Below are positions 39,401 to 51,216 of a stretch of 64,000 nt of DNA, one piece after another (the first letter of the stretch is position 1; each line of letters starts with the position of its first letter). The notes under the pieces were generated by a model. That model was given only the letters and a program-made list of their open reading frames with translations, was not told the origin of the DNA and ran no database searches. The stretch is from Ascidia mentula (taxonomy: Eukaryota > Chordata > Ascidiacea > Phlebobranchia > Ascidiidae), in contig OX387201.1 of assembly GCA_947561715.1 (NCBI GenBank), positions 6,776,001 through 6,840,000 of the forward strand. The letters are read 5' to 3'. The position numbers and the translations under genes were made by a program.

Positions 39401-41005
39401 CGCATGTGGCGAAATGTAGTGCTTAAATGCACTTGATATTTGCCAAGGCATGTTCAATAATTTCTATTTGTCAATGCATGCTTAATAAAAAAAAATAAGA
39501 CTTTACCTTTAGTTGCTCAACGGTTGGCTCTTGGTCGAGCAAAATCATTTCACCCAACTGCTCATCCACATCACTCACACATTCTGCACAAAAGAAAATT
39601 TCCTTAAATACGTGACATCCCAAGTAAAAACACATACTTCACACCAACCTATCAGTTCCGCCCTTTTTTCCTCAGCTCTCTGCACAAGGTGCTCTGGAAT
39701 AGGTGTTTCCACTATTTTCTGACCTTGTGGTCCATCAAAATATATAGCTTTTCGCCTTATAATGTCAACTACTCCCTTGCAATCACCCTCAAGTCCATCA
39801 GGTATTTGTACAAACGCTGCATTGCGGTGCAGTTTGGATCTAATAGTTTGTAGAGTATTAGCAAAGATACAGAAAAGTAACATAATGATTATTTTCGGTA
39901 TATATCTGTATTGGAACAAATGCTGTGCTACAGTGGAGTAAATGATCCCAGAACAACAAACCTTATATTTAACAGACATTTCAGGGGATTTGCAGCCAGT
40001 CGATCAAGTTTGTTGATGAAAATGATGCTGGGCACTTTGTATCTGTTGATCTGGCGATTCACAGTCAGGGTTTGACTCTGGACGCCACCATTTGCACAAA
40101 TCACCAGCACCTGGTTAAATATGAAATACACTGTGTTATGGTAGAGGAAATTCAATACTAGTAATCAACATCAATTTGCTTAGTTAGTAATGTGTGGGTA
40201 TGTTGGTGCAAAGTTTAATCTATCTGAATTAAGGAACTGTGAATGGATAACTCAACACATCTATTAATTTACCTGTATATTTTTCTTAAATTGAAAATGT
40301 AATAAGGTAGGTAATTTTAAAAAGCATCCTTTGCTTTTTCAACTTCATGGAGTTTGGAGTAACAAATAAAGTACAACAGCATAAAACAATTAGCATACAG
40401 CGCCATCCAGAACTCTGAGCGATCTTTCAACTTCTACTGTGAAATCAACGTGTCCAGGAGTGTCGATTACGTTAATTTCATGGTTGTTCCAGTTAACATG
40501 TGTAGCAGCCGACTGTATTGTTATGCCACGCTCCCTTTCCAGTTCCATGGAATCCATCGTTGCCCCAACCTTGTCCTTTCCTTTGACCTAAAATGGTTCG
40601 GATTGTAACAATTAATGTTGACACTATGTAAGTAATTATGAATTGTGAAAAGGGCTATTTTTAATATATTCTGAATGAAATACCTCATGCATTTCATCAA
40701 TCCTTCCAGTATAAAACAGTAACCGCTCAGTGACTGTGGTTTTTCCAGAGTCTATGTGGGCTGCTATTCCAATGTTTCTCATGTATTTTAACTGATTTTC
40801 CCCGTCCAATTCTGTTGAATAGCCCCTCCAACCAATTCTTTTGATCTAAAGGGCAACAAAAAGATGATAAATTCCACAGCTAAAACTCATGGCATACTTT
40901 ACTTACTGAAGGGCATACTAAGAATTTTGAACGTAAAACAAGTGAGGAGTGATTGCAGAAATTTCTTGCAATAGTAGGAGCAATTCTTTGAAGACACCTG
41001 TCCAT
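18407..41005 (-). CDS. gfm1: Elongation factor G, mitochondrial (GFM1/EF-G1)
   Basis: A GTPase that drives translocation of mitochondrial ribosomes. It has 16 exons, all in phase, encoding 763 residues (human about 751): 40907-41005, 40684-40845, 40399-40587, 39962-40110, 39649-39839, 39507-39583, 39030-39193, 38606-38690, 38384-38521, 38226-38327, 37793-37939, 36932-37062, 21806-21875, 21589-21681, 20962-21109, 19822-20036, 18407-18538. The list contains 17 ranges because 38384-38521 and 38226-38327 are split by a 56-bp intron, so the true count is 17. The N-terminus ([15 protein letters not shown]) is Arg-rich and free of acids after D2, fitting a mitochondrial presequence. GTPase motifs are AHIDSGKTT (residues 62-70), DTPGH (129-133) and NKLD (183-186). 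Later landmarks are SGMGELHLE and SGGAGQYGK. The C-terminus ends in a Lys/Arg run. Intron 12 (21876-36931) is about 15 kb and carries opposite-strand genes; the codon split across it (CC|G) is intact. The gene is apparently functional. Confidence 0.96.
20495..20590 (-). repeat. Copy of a dispersed repeat (diverged)
   Basis: Read on the minus strand, this resembles the sequence at about 37355-37480. The shared strings, in the same order, are tgtttcgac, cagctggtg and ccggtgg. It lies within the last large gfm1 intron. Family unknown; a tRNA-derived SINE is possible. Confidence 0.4.
22533..22538 (+). promoter_or_regulatory. Possible TATA element of the nested cystatin-like gene
   Basis: A TATAAG string lies 89 bp upstream of the ATG at 22627, a plausible distance for a short 5' UTR. 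It is supported only by position and sequence. Confidence 0.35.
22627..24231 (+). CDS. Secreted cystatin-like protein, nested in gfm1 intron 12
   Basis: Four exons, 22627-22750, 23062-23180, 23500-23607 and 24007-24231, encode 191 residues. A signal peptide ([14 protein letters not shown]) is followed by an amphipathic helix ([13 protein letters not shown]). Next comes [17 protein letters not shown], which closely resembles the beta strand and first disulfide cysteine of type-2 cystatins. Two further cysteine-bearing stretches follow ([15 protein letters not shown]). The two introns inside the core are phase 0. I cannot find a QxVxG protease-binding loop, so it may not inhibit cysteine proteases; cathelin, fetuin and SPP24 are non-inhibitory relatives of this fold. 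The last exon adds a 50-residue tail ([17 protein letters not shown]...) with no recognised domain. That exon is partly copied at 28595-28749 by a tandem duplication. A polyadenylation signal (aataaag) lies near 24343. The family assignment is by eye. Confidence 0.72.
24232..25510. other. Non-coding spacer inside duplication copy 1
   Basis: 3' UTR and flank of the cystatin-like gene, then the upstream region of the next gene. The only long frame here is broken by stops relative to the second copy, so I call it non-coding. A pyrimidine-rich stretch ending in acag lies just before the ATG at 25511. Confidence 0.5.
25511..27299 (+). CDS. Secreted Tyr/Arg-rich, cystatin-like, acidic-tail protein, copy 1
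   Basis: Six exons, 25511-25584, 25751-25981, 26102-26258, 26429-26557, 26768-26872 and 27012-27299, encode 327 residues. Exon 1 is a signal peptide ([20 protein letters not shown]). Exon 2 encodes 76 residues extremely rich in Tyr and Arg. Exons 3-5 encode a cystatin-like core: helix [13 protein letters not shown], strand [13 protein letters not shown], then cysteines in SKCDCK, EIKC and NVSC. The last two are 20 residues apart, the spacing of the second cystatin disulfide. Exon 6 is a strongly acidic tail with the block [12 protein letters not shown]. Exon 2 ends in a GC donor (ATGAG|gcaagt), required for frame. No QxVxG motif is visible. N-glycosylation sequons NAT, NVT and NVS are present. 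Function unknown; an immune effector or reproductive/coat protein is conceivable. The exon-6 acceptor could be one codon earlier (27009). Confidence 0.8.
27300..30027. other. Non-coding spacer between the twin genes
   Basis: 3' flank of copy 1, with an AATAAA near 27746, followed from 28595 by the second duplication copy. A chimaeric open frame spans 28510-28749 and is listed as a pseudogene. Nothing else here has splice sites and protein similarity. Confidence 0.5.
28510..28749 (+). pseudogene. Duplicated 3' fragment of the cystatin-like gene's last exon, fused to unrelated sequence
   Basis: From 28602 to 28749 the frame is nearly identical to the tail of the 22627 gene (from [12 protein letters not shown] to the stop). 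Upstream of the duplication breakpoint, the cystatin residues are replaced by sequence from the end of the duplicated unit. The frame happens to stay open for 79 codons. There is no signal peptide and no matching acceptor, so I read it as a dead exon fragment created by the duplication. Confidence 0.7.
28595..33143. repeat. Tandem segmental duplication, copy 2 (about 4.55 kb)
   Basis: Second copy of the 24077-28594 unit. Its right edge lies just after the string gcagcaagctcagag (around 33130), where similarity to the copy-1/copy-2 junction ends. Differences include 9 extra bases in exon 2 of the enclosed gene and a few short non-coding indels. Confidence 0.92.
30028..31825 (+). CDS. Secreted Tyr/Arg-rich, cystatin-like, acidic-tail protein, copy 2
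   Basis: Six exons, 30028-30101, 30268-30507, 30628-30784, 30955-31083, 31294-31398 and 31538-31825, encode 330 residues. Architecture is as in the 25511 gene, including the GC donor after exon 2 (ATGAG|gcaagt). The signal peptide and exon 5 are identical to copy 1. Exon 2 differs at seven bases, all of which change the protein (six codons), and has a three-residue insertion (Ser-Ile-Asn). In exon 4, Asn to Thr removes the NVT glycosylation sequon. Exon 6 has one Glu-to-Lys change. The frame is fully intact, so both twins are likely functional. Confidence 0.8.
31826..33265. other. Non-coding spacer: end of duplication copy 2 and upstream of third paralogue
   Basis: Holds the 3' flank of copy 2, the right duplication boundary near 33143 and the upstream region of the 33266 gene, with a pyrimidine-rich tttgtttcag string about 30 bases before its ATG. 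I see no exon here. Confidence 0.45.
33266..35671 (+). CDS. Secreted heptapeptide-repeat, cystatin-like, acidic-tail protein (third, older paralogue)
   Basis: Six exons, 33266-33348, 33494-33934, 34175-34319, 34616-34744, 35059-35169 and 35411-35671, encode 389 residues. The order matches the twins: signal peptide ([18 protein letters not shown]), basic exon 2, then cystatin-like exons 3-5 ([33 protein letters not shown], and a Cys pair 20 apart around [15 protein letters not shown]). The acidic exon 6 carries [16 protein letters not shown]. Exon 2 is twice as long as in the twins because of 11 tandem heptapeptides (MGQSRYP type). Exon 2 here uses a normal gt donor (CGACG|gtttgt). An alternative exon-4 acceptor at 34547 would add 23 residues in frame; the shorter form matches the twins. 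Function unknown. Confidence 0.78.
33663..33893 (+). repeat. 21-bp coding minisatellite, 11 copies (heptapeptide [21 protein letters not shown])
   Basis: Eleven contiguous 21-base units in frame inside exon 2 of the 33266 gene. Variants follow a higher-order 63-base pattern (RRHQ, SSYP, SRYQ subunits repeated twice). The unit length, a multiple of three, keeps several other frames open as well, including on the minus strand; those are shadows. Confidence 0.95.
35672..36931. other. Remainder of the large gfm1 intron
   Basis: 3' flank of the third paralogue with an AATAAA near 36417, then sequence without recognisable exons up to the gfm1 donor at 36931. Confidence 0.5.
37346..37560 (+). repeat. 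Dispersed repeat copy in a gfm1 intron
   Basis: Starts with gctgcagacaggtggcca and continues with tttcgacctaaaaggtc, cagctggtg and ccggtggg. Matching strings occur inverted at 9995-10034 and 20495-20590. Boundaries are approximate. Nature unknown; it is a non-coding interspersed repeat. Confidence 0.5.
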
Positions 41006-41672
41006 TATCCTCAGACAGATTACAGAACAATAGAAATATTCTAGATATGTTTATCTGTGTATTGCACTCATTCTTTGGATAAAACAAGATCTCCTGAATG
41101 AGAGTTTATTATCTTGTCAGGTTTTATTCTAGCCATTTAAGTTGCATTTTGCAAGTCAATACAGCACAGGATACAGGTATAGGCCTAATAGAAATTAGAT
41201 TTTAAAATAGCCCACAAATCAAAGTATTTGATTCTGAACTGTCGTGTTTTACTTTCTTGCAATATTCAACGTACGATATTGAAATAGTACAAAATCGAAT
41301 GAACTAAAAAACCTTTTCAAACAAAAGCTACATTATACTGCGTGGTGTATCTGTAACAAGTAACAATACCGTGTTTGTGCTTCGTAAAACAATACATGTG
41401 CTTCGTACAACAACTATGAAAATTTGACATTGGTGGGGAAACCCCCTCATCTAATGATCGCAAAGTATTTCATGGAATAAGGGATTATCAAAAACTCTAA
41501 AAAAAAATATTATCAGCAAAAAATTCGCACGATGCATTTTTTTAACTTCAACGTTTTTTCAATTTTTTATTTCTTAAATTTTGAGGTATGGTAAAATATT
41601 GTATACTCGATGAGCGCAAGCTGTTTTGTTGCCAATCAAATAAAAACACACGGATTCATTTGTGGTGGCTAC
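41006..41672. other. Intergenic: gfm1 promoter side
   Basis: Upstream of the gfm1 ATG. No exon is visible. A short direct repeat (gtgcttcgta-aaacaa / gtgcttcgta-caacaa) lies near 41376-41413. The last 8 bases are the left target-site duplication of the MITE. Confidence 0.45.
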
Positions 41673-42121
41673 TAGTGATGTCTTGCGCCGGTTCCGGGTA
41701 CCCGGACCCGGCCGGATATTGACCAATTTTCAATACCCGGACCCGGCCGGATAATACACTTAATTTTACCGGATAGTTGCGAAAGCATTTTTGTCCTAAA
41801 AACGGACAAACATTCGCAAATTACTCGTTTTTGGGACCCAGTCTGTGATACTCGCCGACTTCCGATTTTTCGGATGTTTGTTATTAAGGTTTTTTTGTGA
41901 CGTGTTATACCATATTAATAAATACCCAAGTTTATTTGTTCAACTCATGATAAGCTAACCTTATCATAGCATTCTGTTTGGCAATCAAACATTTTTGCCA
42001 TACCGATAAAATACACGAATCGGTGTTAACAAACTGCCGGATCCAAATTATCCGGCCGGATTTGATTGATAACTATCCGGATCCGGCCGGGTCGGATAAT
42101 TTGGAACTGGGAACATCACTA
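41673..42121. mobile_element. Non-autonomous hAT-type DNA transposon (MITE), 449 bp
   Basis: The ends are perfect 9-bp terminal inverted repeats, TAGTGATGT and ACATCACTA. They are flanked by an identical 8-bp direct repeat, GTGGCTAC, at 41665-41672 and 42122-42129. The 8-bp duplication and the TAGTGATG-like ends are characteristic of hAT transposons. Subterminal regions carry several copies of a GC-rich motif (cccggacccggccgg and inverted forms). There is no transposase frame, so it must be mobilised in trans. Names such as a specific hAT subfamily cannot be assigned by eye. Confidence 0.88.
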
Positions 42122-42648
42122 GTGGCTACGGACCATAGCGCCTTCATTAATTTTGGAAAAATTGGCAATATTTGACGTTTTTTTTTAAACAACGTTTGTT
42201 CTTTTGTTCTATAATATTTCTCCCGGCTGCGAGGTTGAGTTTGCTAGGTTGTCCACTTGACCATAAAACTAACTGCAAATTAATGTGGTATTTTTTTGCG
42301 AAAATGTAATGACATATCAAAAATAGTCGGCACATTCTGTTAAAAGCAGGAGCTTCATGGATGACATCCGACGTGTTTTTTTCGGGATATGAATCACTGG
42401 ACTACATTTTGTAACAGCAATCTGTTTTCCACATTGTATGCAACGACTAATCAACGATAAATCTGATAACATAATCCTTGCTATGCTGTTTGGTAAAACG
42501 TCTGATGATTTCACCAACAGTACCGTTCCTGTCACACGCTGGTATAACGTTTAATCCGGAATGCATCAAAAAAATAACTAAATTATTGCCATACAACATA
42601 GCGATATAATTAATAAAGTTAACGTAGATTATCAACAAGTGTTTCTTC

Positions 42649-45600
42649 TCAGCAAATTTGAAGTTGGTCGATGCTATCGTTTAACGCCAGACCAGTCGTC
42701 CATTTCTCAGAAATACTTCCGCCTTTGGCCCCAATGCTGGCGCCAAGAAGTGTCGACACAACAGACCCACGATGACAGTTCTCTCCTAGAAAACACAGTA
42801 TTTTAGGCAAACTTAAAACATAGCGTTTAACCGTGTTTTACCTCCAATGTTAACGTTGGTCAACATTCCAGCTTCAAAATCGTCATGATAGTGGCGGCAG
42901 ATGTACAACAGTAACGCGAAGGAACTGTCGATGTAGCAAGCGATGCCCAGTTGTTCGCCGATTTTTTGAAATGCTGACAGTTTGTCGTCGGACCTGATGA
43001 GCGAAATAAAGATATAGGTTTAGAGTATTTGTCTTTACGATCGATGGAAACCTAGAAAAATTTTTTTTTCTTGTCAATTACTTATTACGAAATGTATAAG
43101 ACTCCAGGGTATTTCTTTCTTCATTTGTTAACACTTCCTCTACTAAAAAGGCTGTAAACGGGCGGTAATATAGTATGCTGTGTAATAAACATTTGTTATG
43201 ATCTACGCCTTTACAGTTCAAAAAACTCCCCAGAACAAATAAGTTATATATAATATGTGACAGAGGACCCCAAGGCAAGATATGTATACAAGGTCTTATA
43301 CAATACAGGTGCCAGCGGTAGGTACAAAATATCGAGTAGGGATATTCAAAATGGGGTGTGTAATAAGGACCTAATCTAAGCCAATATATCGACTGCTTTT
43401 GGATTTTGACCACATCACAACCAAAGCTTCTTGTGGCATAATTTATACTGAGTCAAAACAACAAAAGAAAACTGATAAAAACATTTACCTTTTGACTAGG
43501 TTGTCGAATGACTTCATCATGGCTTTACCGGGAGAACCAAGACATTCCAGTAATCCCTTCTCCGCTTCATCACGCAAAGGCGCGCCTCGTACAACAGCGT
43601 GTAAGATTCGAATGTATAAGTGGAATGGTTCCAATATATCGACAACCGGATGCGTACAGCTTAAAAAAACAACAAGTCGTCAGTGCGTGTGTTTAAGGGT
43701 TGGGGTCGTTCTTTTCTCACCTAATAAACATTTCCGCCACTTCAGTAACTTCCTTGAGTGGGCGGTTGATGTAGTAGAGAATTATGGACGTTGGAACAAC
43801 AAACGCCCCTATGACGACCAACTGCTTGTCGGGAGGCTAAAAGAAAAAGGTCGAGATATAGAAAAAGACAGACTGGTTTGGTATATCACACTCTCGATAA
43901 AATCACACACAAATAGCGCACCTGTGTGACTACTATCTCTGAACGCTTCGTAAGAAAGTTGTATAAATCATCCTTGTTCGTTGGCTTACCTTTCAATACC
44001 CAATCAGCAAACAGCATTCTAGAAATAGGGTTTTCGTGTATAACCAGACAATGATGGACGTTATTGCATAAAGTCAAACAATGTAACCTGTGCCAAGACT
44101 CGGCGTATGTGTCATTGTGAGACCCAGGGGTAGTCATAAACGTCAAATAATCCGCAAAAATCTGCTTGATTACTTCGACATTGTTGCAGTTTTTCCCGCA
44201 GTTCTGCAAGGTTTTCATCACTTGCAGCGCACACTGGCAGTTCAACGTGTTGTCTCCAGCTTTCATTCCTGGTGTTTGGAAGCAAACAATTGCAGGGGAT
44301 AAAGAGATCAAACCAAAATGTACATACTTAATAATGTAGGCATTGCGTATCTTTTTTGTATTTGAGACTAAGATGGCAAATAACTGCACATGGTATAAAG
44401 GGTTATTTGGCTTTTCCAATCAGGGATGTGGCTTACAAACCATTGTTGTAAGGGAAGTGTATTTGCATATAACACCGTACGCAGTCATATAACACCATTT
44501 TTTTTTAGAAAAGTCAAACCGCGCTGCTGGACATATTATTCATGTATCCACCCTTTTTACATGATTTATTTATATTACCTTGGTGATAGTGTGAGTTTTC
44601 ACTTTCCTCTGTCCAGGCCTTCAACTTGTCGTGTAGAATCACCGTCCCAATGACAGAAGGGCGATCTACTCCGTCATCTCGACCGCTTCCACCTGCAAAA
44701 TATCCAAAAAATAATGCAAGGTCTTCGGTAGAACATTACTCAGGCACATTTTTAGTTATCATCACCTCCTAAAAAGACTATTCAAGTTTCCTACTTAAGC
44801 ACTAATCGTCGAAACGCTGTACAGAACAATGACGTTTGTTACCTCATAAATGAGTGAAAAACAATTGCAAAGAGTCAAAAACAATGTTTGAATGGAACAA
44901 ACGCCTGTTCGTCTTTTTAACTTGAAGAAAGCTATAATTGTACTTGGCAAATAACTTGTGACAGCACGTTATTTGGGTAGCGAAAGGTTGTCCACTAAAA
45001 CGATGAACTTAGTTGACCATTCAACGGCGTTCGCCTTGTTTCCCAATAAGCTCTATCGCATGGTGAGTGACCCAGACTGCCCAAGCTTGAGCTGGGCAGA
45101 GAGCGGCGACCATCTTGTGTTGAGCACAAGAGAATTCGAGGATGAGCTTCTTAGGGAAACGCCCGAAAGGTGGAAGTACCAGCTGAAGACGACTTCTACA
45201 ACAAGTTTCATACGACAGTTACATGCCTACGGCTTTCGAAAAGTTATGGATGATGTTGATTTGGCAAGCATCCGTGGACCCGCAAATATAAGGCGTTACT
45301 ACCACCCGTAAGTACTATTGACACAACTAAACTGACATTAAACCTAACCAAATTAAAAAAAAATTGGGGACAGATACTTTCATCGTGAACGTCCAGATCT
45401 GTTGATGTTCATGAAACGTAGCTTGCGAACTTATCCTGGCAAAAAGCAGCTGGTTAAAGTAATAACTGCTATGCCGAGCGCCCACGCCACTTGTGCAACG
45501 CCCGCGACTATGGCGACGTCAGACGATGATGAATACTGTCCCAGTTCGAGCAATGTAAAGCGTCGGCGCAAAACGCAGCCGAAGAGACACCCGCACTTCA

Positions 45601-47480
45601 GCGACACAATCGAACGAAGTAAGAAAAATGTGACAAATTACCATCGACTAAAATAAGGACTTTTAACGACTGCTCTGTTTCACATTACCACCACAACGTT
45701 TAAATGTAAAGTTCGCGTGACCTAAAGCAATTCATCCCACGCCACAACATGGCGAATTTACCAAACCTGTAGCGTCAATTTTACTCCAAATTACAATATT
45801 GACCCATTTTTTAACAAAACAAACGGCGACAAAGCCACGCTCAAAATACAAAGTTTTAAGAACAAAAAATAACATGATTTTATCCTGTTCGGTACAATAG
45901 TACAGACAAGGTCGCTGAGCTGTAAGCAGCCGAGCAGCGACGAGGGAGAATGTAGTGTTGCCATGCAGCTGCACATAAAAGAAGAGACTCCGGAACCACC
46001 GGATGACATGGCATCATATTTCTCTACAGTTCCGGCGAACCAGCGTTATCCAATGGCATCTTGTAACTATTCGGGGCTGCAACTGGCAAGTTTTTCACAA
46101 AAACCATTTGAAACCAAACAAAACGAGTGTTGCGAACCAGAACTATCGGTTTCAAGACCTACCTCTGAACCCCTCGACTTGTCTCAAAATGGCGCTCAAG
46201 ATGGTATGAAATTTGTAAAACTTTTTTTAAATTTGATTCTCCTGCTGCTTATTAATTGTAGCTCATCTTCAACCAGCGATAGAATTTAGTGCTTTTTTTA
46301 AAAAGTTTTGCGATTTTAGGCACACCTATTAACACGAGCAGCAGATTCAAGGACTCCAACATGATTACAAAGCCGTTTGTGAGCAAAAATTTCATTAACG
46401 CGAAGTGCTTTCCGGCCAGCGGCGGTCCGATAATGGGCAAATCGCCCTGCATTGCCAGACCAATCAACCCACAGTTCGGACTTCCAAACACAACAAGCTT
46501 GCCAATTTCGCCTAATTTCTCTCCGAGAATTCTCTCAACAGGTTGTATATAATTGTGTTGCATAAATCGTTGCTTGCGTAACGAACACTTTTATCACTTA
46601 GCCTTGTGTACAGGGCGTCAACCGGTGTTTCCTGCACCAGGGAATCGATTCCCTCAATCCCAGTATTCAATCTTGCAACCAGCATACATTGCGTGGCCGA
46701 CCCGACGGGTTTTTTGCAGTGATACCAATCAATGGGTGTTACCGAGACCGACGATTATACCACTCCCAACCAGACCGCAGCCTAGTAGTGTCGAATCATC
46801 CTTGTTTTTGACACAAAAGCCTCGGTAATGAGTTCTTTAGGGTGAAATGTAGACTGATCGAATTTTAAGCAAATATTTGTCTGTGATAGATTTTCCGCCC
46901 AGGCCAACAACTCACGGCCCGCAGATGCACTGGTGACCAGTTCGGAGAATCGCCAAGCAAACAGCACAACAGATTAAATACAGGCTAATGATAGCATACG
47001 ATGTTCGCTATGTATCCACTTATTAATAAATGTAAACAGTTCGTTATATCCTGCGTGTACCTTTGTTGGAAAAGCGCAAAATGCTGGTCGGATGCTCGTT
47101 TTTGGGTCGCTCGTATTTTGATATCCAATCCCCGAAGTCACGCTTGATTGCAGGCACCTCGTAGTACCAATGCACTGGCATGGCAACTGCGTCACCCACA
47201 AACATTCCTGCATACAAATGGTCTGTAGTAAGTGTTACTTTAGAAGCTTCAACTGAGTTTACCATACACAAGTGCCAAACAGATTTATTTTCGCCTGTGT
47301 TTAAATTGCGCCATACTACAAAGTTTGCCATACCTACGTATTTTACCACTTTCAAATAATTTATCTGCACTCAAACGTAGCGATACATATCATGGTACGT
47401 TGCTGTCAGTTCGTAGTCATACCTTTAAATGCTTGCTTGACGGCATTAGGAATAACCGGCAATTCATCGTTTACATCCAT
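42649..47480 (-). CDS. ADP-ribosylglycohydrolase-family protein, crystallin-J1-like
   Basis: Nine exons in phase, 47423-47480, 47061-47222, 44579-44692, 44088-44268, 43922-44018, 43721-43836, 43489-43659, 42842-42993 and 42649-42785, encode 395 residues. The N-terminus has AGMFVGDAVAMPVHWYYE, the glycine/aspartate opening of the DraG/ADPRH fold. The C-terminus has GGENCHRGSVVSTLLGA, the signature of the crystallin-J1-like branch. DraG-type enzymes bind two Mg ions through TDDT and a C-terminal DxDT motif. Here the corresponding places read AGDNTLN and GENCHRG, so classic hydrolase activity is doubtful. The role could be structural, sensory or an altered chemistry. Intron 2 (44693-47060) contains an HSF gene on the opposite strand. 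Confidence 0.9.
45003..46828 (+). CDS. Heat-shock-factor-type transcription factor (HSF5/HSFY-like), nested gene
   Basis: Five exons, 45003-45307, 45374-45618, 45901-46203, 46320-46541 and 46614-46828, encode 429 residues. The HSF DNA-binding domain spans about residues 10-118: FPNKLYRMV at the start, LSWAESGDHLVL, the recognition helix SFIRQLHAYGFRKV, then RRYYHPYFHRERPDLL. FRRDRP-like HRERPDLL after the helix resembles HSF5 more than HSF1/2, and no leucine-zipper heptads are evident. A basic stretch (VKRRRKTQPKRH) may be a nuclear signal. The rest is Pro/Ser-rich and unrecognised. I start at the ATG at 45003 because the in-frame codon at 44958 is GTG. The exon-3 acceptor (caatag|TACAG) was chosen by frame. 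The whole gene lies in intron 2 of the ADP-ribosylglycohydrolase-like gene, on the opposite strand. Confidence 0.88.
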
Positions 47481-48007
47481 GGCCGGTGCTGGTATAGTAC
47501 AAACTGATCACAAGATTGAATTTCCAGCAGCCCTAACAATTCATTTTTTTCTTTCTGCGGTCACTCGAGCTTGAAGGCTACGCTCTATTGACTACGCAAT
47601 ATCTGAGTTATATAAGCCTGGTTTAGCGCTACGTCATTGCGACTCGTTTGCTCGGTTTTAGGTTGTTTTATTTGTTTTTTACGATGTAGTAATGTGTAAT
47701 TTTACTGGCAGACTTAACCTTCATTTTACAGGATTGTTGAAATGAAACACAACATCAAGGTCATGATTGTTTTTGTCATGGCAAATAGTAGCGACAAAAA
47801 AATACAACTTTTTTGGCCAGACACATATGGTACACTCGATGCATGTATAGACTACATTAGCAATTGCACGTATTCGCGTGTTACTTGATTTAGAGGTGTA
47901 CTGTACGCCCAAATACGAATAATAGTGCGACAAGTTTACACGTGTCCTCGCCATTAAAAATCCTAAAATCACACGTCTGCTGGCCACCTTTATACAAATA
48001 CAATCAA
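47481..48007. other. Intergenic between the ADPRH-like gene and pccb
   Basis: Contains the upstream side of the ADPRH-like gene and the 3' flank of pccb. I see no exon, RNA gene or clear element. Confidence 0.5.
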
Positions 48008-50745
<2,738 letters not shown>

Positions 50746-51216
50746 TCTTGCTTTTAGTTATATTTGCCAGACTGTGATCGAATTACTAAAACCTACGGAA
50801 ACAGAACACAGCAAATTACCATTATACAGTGTAAGGAAAACAATACATAGCACACTTTACTATATCACAGTAAACTGGAACTATTTAACTTGGAAATGCA
50901 ACAAAAAATTAAAAATTATGCACAGCATTTTACATTTTTGACACACAGTGAAGAGTAAAGTAACAATAGCATCACATGTCTCACAGAACTAAAAAGTCAC
51001 CAATTTCTAGCAATTTTGATACAAACAGTAAAAAAATTATCCTATCTGTATCAAATAATTTCCCATGTAGCTTAGCACAAAAGATGCAGCATAGTTGTTT
51101 ATGTACAGGTACAACTATAGCGCCAACACTAACATTTCCAACATGCATTCAAAGGCACAACATCACAGTAAATAGGGGGAATAAGTATATACATGTAGAA
51201 ATGAGCATGCGATTTA
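50746..51216. other. Intergenic: pccb promoter and 3' flank of EF-hand gene
   Basis: No exon is recognised. AT-rich, with nothing structured that I can support. Confidence 0.5.

Noticed and set aside
44958..45002. Upstream extension of the HSF frame
   Set aside because: The first codon is GTG. The first ATG is at 45003, close to the DNA-binding domain as usual in this family.
46252..46563. 103-codon minus-strand frame, at first taken as an exon of the ADPRH-like gene
   Set aside because: It is the antisense of HSF exon 4. The ADPRH exons on either side join in phase without it.
46782..46967. Minus-strand frame beside the ADPRH exons
   Set aside because: No splice sites of the right phase and no similarity to the family; it overlaps the HSF last exon and its 3' flank.
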